Assembly (NCBI GenBank): GCA_900754525.1
Contig: CAAEDE010000022.1
Location: forward strand, 1-42,889
Origin: an uncultured Collinsella sp.
GTDB taxonomy: Bacteria; Actinomycetota; Coriobacteriia; Coriobacteriales; Coriobacteriaceae
Length of the DNA: 42,889 bases
Direction of reading: 5' to 3'
Shown: positions 39,735-42,889 of the stretch, piece by piece
How positions within the stretch are numbered: the first letter of the stretch is position 1
How the letters are laid out: each line of letters begins with the position of its first letter
Notes under the pieces: model-generated
The model's database searches: none
The model's input: only the letters and a program-made list of their open reading frames with translations
What the model was told of the DNA's origin: nothing
Made by a program: the position numbers and the translations under genes

Positions 39735-41013
39735 CGCCGAGGCCAAGCGCGTCACCTCCATCGCCCGCGCCATCAACTGGGGCTATATGTGGCGCCGCCT
39801 GATGAGCTACGTCTGGCTCGATCTGTTGCTGATGGTGATTGCGGCGGCGATCCTCGTCTATGGATACAACCAAACGCTGCCCGACAGCGCGTTTACCGCG
39901 GGATGGATTCCCGGCGCCACCGTTCACGGCATGTCGCTGACGCCCTCACGCGGCTGGGACCCGGCCACGCTCACCTATACCGTCGAGCTTGCGCGTACCA
40001 CCAAGACCTTCCCCCTCGCGCAGGACCTCGCCACGCTATGGCCTCTCTACCTTGCCGTTGTGGGTTGGCAGGTCATCAGCGTGCTCAACATGCTCGGCGG
40101 CGCCCGCCGCGTGCGCCGTACCATGGCGCCGCTCAACGACCTGGCCTTGCGTGTGGACGAGCTCGGCCGCATGCAGCTCGCTGGCGGCAAGATGGAAACA
40201 CTGGAGCAGGCCATCGAGCGAGCAAGCGTCGACTCGCCGAGCGTCACCACCGGCGACGCCGACCTGGCAAGCATCGAGGTCGCACTCAACCGCCTGCTGC
40301 GCCAGATGCAAGAGGCCAAGCTGCAACAGATGCGCTTTGTCAACGATGCAAGCCACGAGCTGCGCACGCCCATAGCGGTGATTCAGGGCTACGTAAACAT
40401 GCTCGACCGCTGGGGCAAAGACGACCCGGACGTGCTGGCAGAATCCATCGCATCCCTCAAGGCCGAAAGCGAGCACATGCAGGAGCTCGTGGAACAGCTG
40501 CTGTTTTTGGCACGCGGCGATGCCGGTCGCACGGTCCTGCGGCGTGCACATACCAACCTGGCCGCACTGGTCGGCGAGGTATGCGAGGAATCGCAGATGA
40601 TCGATACCGAGCACACGTATCGGCTGGCCTTTGACGCTGCGCTTGCCAACGACCCGCGCTGCGACGCATCTGTCGACGTGGCGCTCGTGAAGCAGGCTCT
40701 GCGCGTGGTCGTGCAAAACGCCGCCAAGTACTCGGATGCGGGAACGACCGTCACATTTGGCATAACGCCGGATGCGGGCGCGGGCACAATCGACATAAGT
40801 GTTGAGGACGAGGGTATCGCCATGAACCAGGAATCCGCAGCTCACGCGTTTGAACGGTTCTACCGCGCCGACAACGCACGCGATGCCGGCGCGCAGGGCT
40901 CGGGTCTGGGGCTTGCCATTGCCAAGTGGATCGTCGATAGCCATGGCGGCGTCATCGGCGTGACCTCGGTCGAGGGCGTCGGCAGCCGCTTTACGATTCG
41001 CCTGCCGCAGTAG
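39718..41013 (+). CDS. Sensor histidine kinase, HAMP-type membrane kinase
   Basis: This 431-residue kinase has two transmembrane helices (about 32-50 and 105-125) that flank an extracytoplasmic domain of about 55 residues. A HAMP-like linker follows (GGARRVRRTMAPLNDLA). The dimerisation helix has the phospho-accepting H213 in NDASHELRTPIAVI. The ATPase domain has VVQNAAKYSD (N-box), EDEGIAM (G1), FERFYRADNAR (F-box) and GSGLGLAIAK (G2). The start ATG 39718 lies inside the regulator's last codons, with GGGGTGG upstream, so the two are translationally coupled. The signal sensed is unknown. The glycine of D-x-G in G1 is kept. Confidence 0.94.
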   Translation: MSAVRNAEAKRVTSIARAINWGYMWRRLMSYVWLDLLLMVIAAAILVYGYNQTLPDSAFTAGWIPGATVHGMSLTPSRGWDPATLTYTVELARTTKTFPLAQDLATLWPLYLAVVGWQVISVLNMLGGARRVRRTMAPLNDLALRVDELGRMQLAGGKMETLEQAIERASVDSPSVTTGDADLASIEVALNRLLRQMQEAKLQQMRFVNDASHELRTPIAVIQGYVNMLDRWGKDDPDVLAESIASLKAESEHMQELVEQLLFLARGDAGRTVLRRAHTNLAALVGEVCEESQMIDTEHTYRLAFDAALANDPRCDASVDVALVKQALRVVVQNAAKYSDAGTTVTFGITPDAGAGTIDISVEDEGIAMNQESAAHAFERFYRADNARDAGAQGSGLGLAIAKWIVDSHGGVIGVTSVEGVGSRFTIRLPQ

Positions 41014-41032
41014 AAAGCCCCTCGGCATAAAT

Positions 41033-41066
41033 AAAGGGATAGGGCCACGCGGCCCTATCCCTTTTT
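41033..41066. terminator. Bidirectional terminator after the kinase gene
   Basis: A perfect 14-bp stem (41033-41046 with 41051-41064) has a 4-nt loop ACGC, with AAA on one side and TTTTT on the other. It serves the convergent kinase and VOC genes. Confidence 0.93.
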
Positions 41067-41088
41067 GCTAGCTATGGCAGCTTGTGCG

Positions 41089-41463
41089 CTACTCGCGGCA
41101 CAGGTGCACGGCGAAACCGGCGAACTCGCGCTTAAAGTACACGAGCTTGGTGCCGCCGTCGGGCAGCAGCACGCGCGACTCCTCGTTGACCTCGAGCCCG
41201 CGCTCGGCAAACCACTTCTCGGCCGCATCGATGTCGTTGACGGCAAAGCCGATGTGGCCCTTGGTGCCACGACCGTTCTGCTTCATGACCTCGACCAGCG
41301 AATCGTTAAAGTACGAAACCGGGGTCTCGATAACGGGCAGGCCCATCATCGTCGAGAACAGCTCCGCGATCTCCAAGGCGTCTGCCGGGTCGGTGGCGTT
41401 AATCCCCACATGGGCAACGCGCATCCCAAAGAGCTCGACCGGATTGGCGTTCTGCTCATTCAT
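41089..41463 (-). CDS. VOC (glyoxalase/bleomycin resistance) family protein
   Basis: This 124-residue protein has the beta-alpha-beta-beta-beta VOC pattern. The first module is VAHVGINATDPADALEIAELFSTMMGLP-like, and the second begins GHIGFAVNDIDAAEKWFAERG and ends VYFKREFAGFAVHLCRE. H18 and H85-type positions (AHVGI, GHIGF) and late Glu residues could bind a metal. The reaction is unknown. Start 41463 (MNEQNANPVELF) follows the PTS IIB stop by 11 bp, so the two genes are a tight pair. Confidence 0.85.
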   Translation of the reverse strand: MNEQNANPVELFGMRVAHVGINATDPADALEIAELFSTMMGLPVIETPVSYFNDSLVEVMKQNGRGTKGHIGFAVNDIDAAEKWFAERGLEVNEESRVLLPDGGTKLVYFKREFAGFAVHLCRE

Positions 41464-41474
41464 ACAGGTAGCGC

Positions 41475-41762
41475 CTACTGAGCCATGACGTCGAGGACGG
41501 CCTTCTCGGCAGCGACGCGGTTCATGCCGGTCATGAAGGGCACGCCGCTCACGTACGGGCAGGTGAGGCCCTCGGGGGCAACGGTGGTGGCGATCAGCAG
41601 GTCGGCGCCCTCGTCGCAGTAATCCTTGGCCTCGGAGATGGCGCACTGCACGATCTCATACTTGCCGGCATAACCGTTGGCGTCGAGCATGGTGGCGACC
41701 TTCTGGGCAACGAGCGTGGAAGTAGCAGCGCCAGCACCGCAAGCCAAAACGATCTTCTTCAT
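41475..41762 (-). CDS. Orphan PTS IIB component, galactitol family
   Basis: This 95-residue protein has the GatB-type phosphocysteine loop ACGAGAATSTLVAQ (C8), distinct from the lactose-type IIB at 11913. The length matches a free-standing IIB. No IIA or IIC gene is adjacent; the only partner is the VOC gene 11 bp downstream. It may work with distant PTS subunits or have a regulatory role. GGGAG lies about 9 bases before the ATG, and a TACACT -10-like box lies about 45 bp upstream. Confidence 0.9.
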   Translation of the reverse strand: MKKIVLACGAGAATSTLVAQKVATMLDANGYAGKYEIVQCAISEAKDYCDEGADLLIATTVAPEGLTCPYVSGVPFMTGMNRVAAEKAVLDVMAQ

Positions 41763-41864
41763 AGGTAATGTCTCCCTTCATGGTTTACTTTAGGTAAGTG
41801 TACCGCAGCGAGCGATGGCACTCAGCCTCGATGAGCTTTTATGCCAGTTTGCTTGCACGCTGCG

Positions 41865-41870
41865 TATAAT
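41865..41870 (+). promoter_or_regulatory. -10 box of the TPR-like gene
   Basis: A consensus TATAAT lies 55 bp before the ATG. A small hairpin (CGCTCG/TGAGCG, about 41895-41912) is in the leader just before AAGGA. The -35 is unclear. Confidence 0.5.
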
Positions 41871-41925
41871 ACATCTAGTACGTGTTGTCATACCGCTCGC
41901 TTTATGAGCGACTAAGGACCCCAAT

Positions 41926-42549
41926 ATGCCCGATTCCCGCACACTCTGGACCGCCGTCGTTATCATCTGCATCGCCGTGTCGGTGTTCTTTAGCGTCAAA
42001 AAACGCACCACGTTTAAACGCCTGCAGCAGCTTATGGCTGCCAAGCAGTGGGACGAGTTCGATCGTTTGCTCGACGCCAAACTCACCAGCATGCTGTACC
42101 CGCGCTACAACCGCGACTACCTGCGTCTGAACTCCTATCTGCTGCGCGAGGACCACGAGCGTGCCAGCGAGATGTTCGACCTGCTGCTGGGGCTCAACCT
42201 CCCCAAGATGCAGCGCGTCGACCTGGTGATCAAAGCCTTTAACTACTATGTTGGCCAGGAGGACCGCAAAAAGTCCAAAGAGCTGTTGCACGAGATCAAG
42301 GGCTTTGAGGGCGGTCAGGCCGAGGCAGTTGCGCACGAGTGTCAGCTGATGTACGACACGATGATCCTCAAGCGCCACAACGACATTCCCGAGCTGGAGC
42401 GCATGCTCGAGGATGTCGGCGACGACCCGGTCAAGCGCTGCCGCTTGGAGTACCTGCTGGCCCTGCAGTACCAGAACAAGGGCGACGAAGCCAAGTTCCA
42501 GGAGTTCCTTGAGAAGTCGGGCCAACACTCGATGGCTGTCAACGCGTAA
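41926..42549 (+). CDS. Membrane-anchored helical-repeat protein of unknown function
   Basis: This 207-residue protein has one N-terminal transmembrane helix (about 8-24, LWTAVVIICIAVSVFFSV) followed by KKR. The rest is an all-helical region with TPR-like spacing (MAAKQWDEFDRLLDAKL, REDHERASEMFDLLLGLN, YYVGQEDRKKSKELLHEI, ALQYQNKGDEAKFQEFL). The domain would face the cytoplasm. I do not recognise a named family. AAGGA lies 8 bases before the ATG. The tRNA-Leu gene follows 31 bp downstream. Confidence 0.8.
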   Translation: MPDSRTLWTAVVIICIAVSVFFSVKKRTTFKRLQQLMAAKQWDEFDRLLDAKLTSMLYPRYNRDYLRLNSYLLREDHERASEMFDLLLGLNLPKMQRVDLVIKAFNYYVGQEDRKKSKELLHEIKGFEGGQAEAVAHECQLMYDTMILKRHNDIPELERMLEDVGDDPVKRCRLEYLLALQYQNKGDEAKFQEFLEKSGQHSMAVNA

Positions 42550-42580
42550 CGGGCGGCTTGTGCTAGACTTCTAGTCTCAC

Positions 42581-42665
42581 GGGGGCGTGGCGGAATTGGC
42601 ATACGCAGGAGACTTAAAATCTCTCGCCGCAAGGATTGTGGGTTCGAGTCCCACCGCCCCTACCA
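42581..42665 (+). tRNA. tRNA-Leu (anticodon UAA)
   Basis: Acceptor GGGGGCG pairs with CGCCCCT (one G-U end pair). A D-arm follows (TGGCGGAATTGGC), then the anticodon stem-loop GGAGA-CTTAAAA-TCTCT with TAA. The variable arm is long (class II, CGCCGCAAGGATTG) and the T-arm is GTGGG-TTCGAGT-CCCAC. The CCA end is encoded (42663-42665). The long variable arm and UAA anticodon fit leucine. Confidence 0.96.
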
Positions 42666-42676
42666 TATGGAGCTTT

Positions 42677-42716
42677 CGAGCCCGTGTCCCCAAGGGATGC
42701 GGGCTCGTTTCTTTTT
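42677..42716 (+). terminator. Terminator of tRNA-Leu
   Basis: The stem CGAGCCCG/CGGGCTCG (42677-42684 with 42700-42707) has a 15-nt loop and is followed by TTTCTTTTT. Confidence 0.9.
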
Positions 42717-42764
42717 GATGCCGTCAACCGCAGAACAGTTAATTTGGGACGGGACTTTTGTGAC

Positions 42765-42818
42765 TGCTCATATCAACCCAAGGACTGTCCCCGGGTGCCG
42801 GCAGAGACGATATGAGCA
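42765..42818. repeat. Inverted repeat near the window end
   Basis: TGCTCATATC (42765-42774) pairs perfectly with GATATGAGCA (42809-42818). The 34-nt interior contains ACTGTCCCCGGG, recalling the GGGGACagt core of the dispersed repeats. No gene is evident from 42717 to the end. Confidence 0.5.
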
Positions 42819-42889
42819 GGACATAAAAACATTGAGAGCCCCTGCTGCATGAAAGACCGCGGATTAGGCCGACAATGGTGAGTGTCTAA

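Overview
The window is about 43 kb of high-GC bacterial DNA with densely packed genes, short operons, AGGAGG-type ribosome sites and frequent TATACT-like -10 boxes. Gene content (short type I mannose-6-phosphate isomerase, lactose/cellobiose-type PTS, family II pyrophosphatase, BceS-like kinase, MocR-like aspartate aminotransferase, a UBA-like/DUF4342 protein) fits a gut actinomycete of the Coriobacteriia, most likely Collinsella. This assignment is inferred from content and style, not from a marker gene.

Layout. 1-5.3 kb: the end of an unidentified gene, then a leftward cluster tatA-tatC-hypA-hypB-topA that joins Tat export, nickel insertion for hydrogenase and a type IA topoisomerase. 5.4-7.5 kb: a STAS anti-sigma antagonist, an aspartate aminotransferase and a small unknown gene. 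7.5-11.3 kb: nhaA, a Mn-dependent pyrophosphatase and a ROK glucokinase. 11.5-17.3 kb: a sugar-uptake locus, with leftward 6-phospho-beta-glucosidase-PTS IIC-IIB-IIA and divergent gntR-manA. Imported phospho-disaccharide would be split to sugar-6-P plus free glucose, and the neighbouring glucokinase can capture the glucose. 17.4-22.3 kb: PcrA helicase, UppP and a UspA protein, separated by striking palindromes. 22.5-24.2 kb: a BceRS-like two-component system without its ABC transporter. 24.4-28 kb: an aminotransferase and an ornithine cyclodeaminase-family gene divergent from a PucR regulator. 28-31.5 kb: an unknown protein, purH and a GNAT acetyltransferase. 31.6-36.2 kb: a DUF2207 membrane protein with a poly-glycine tail, GluQ-type tRNA-modifying synthetase, a metallophosphoesterase and a small membrane protein. 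36.4-38.3 kb: a DUF4143-type ATPase whose promoter lies inside tandem inverted repeats, followed by a gene-poor stretch of different composition (accessory island). 38.4-41 kb: a UBA-like/DUF4342 protein in an operon with a response regulator and histidine kinase. 41-42.9 kb: a VOC protein with an orphan galactitol-type PTS IIB, a TPR-like membrane-anchored protein, tRNA-Leu(UAA) with terminator, and an unassigned tail.

The most unusual content is intergenic: a perfect 38-bp-arm palindrome (17316-17396), nested inverted repeats (20511-20610, 22305-22397, 28838-28937), a dispersed repeat family built on TCATT(G/T)-GGGGACGT (four clear or partial copies), and a 40-bp-period array of AAAAACTTGC half-sites over the ATPase promoter. 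No CRISPR array, complete insertion sequence, rRNA or recognised defence system was seen.
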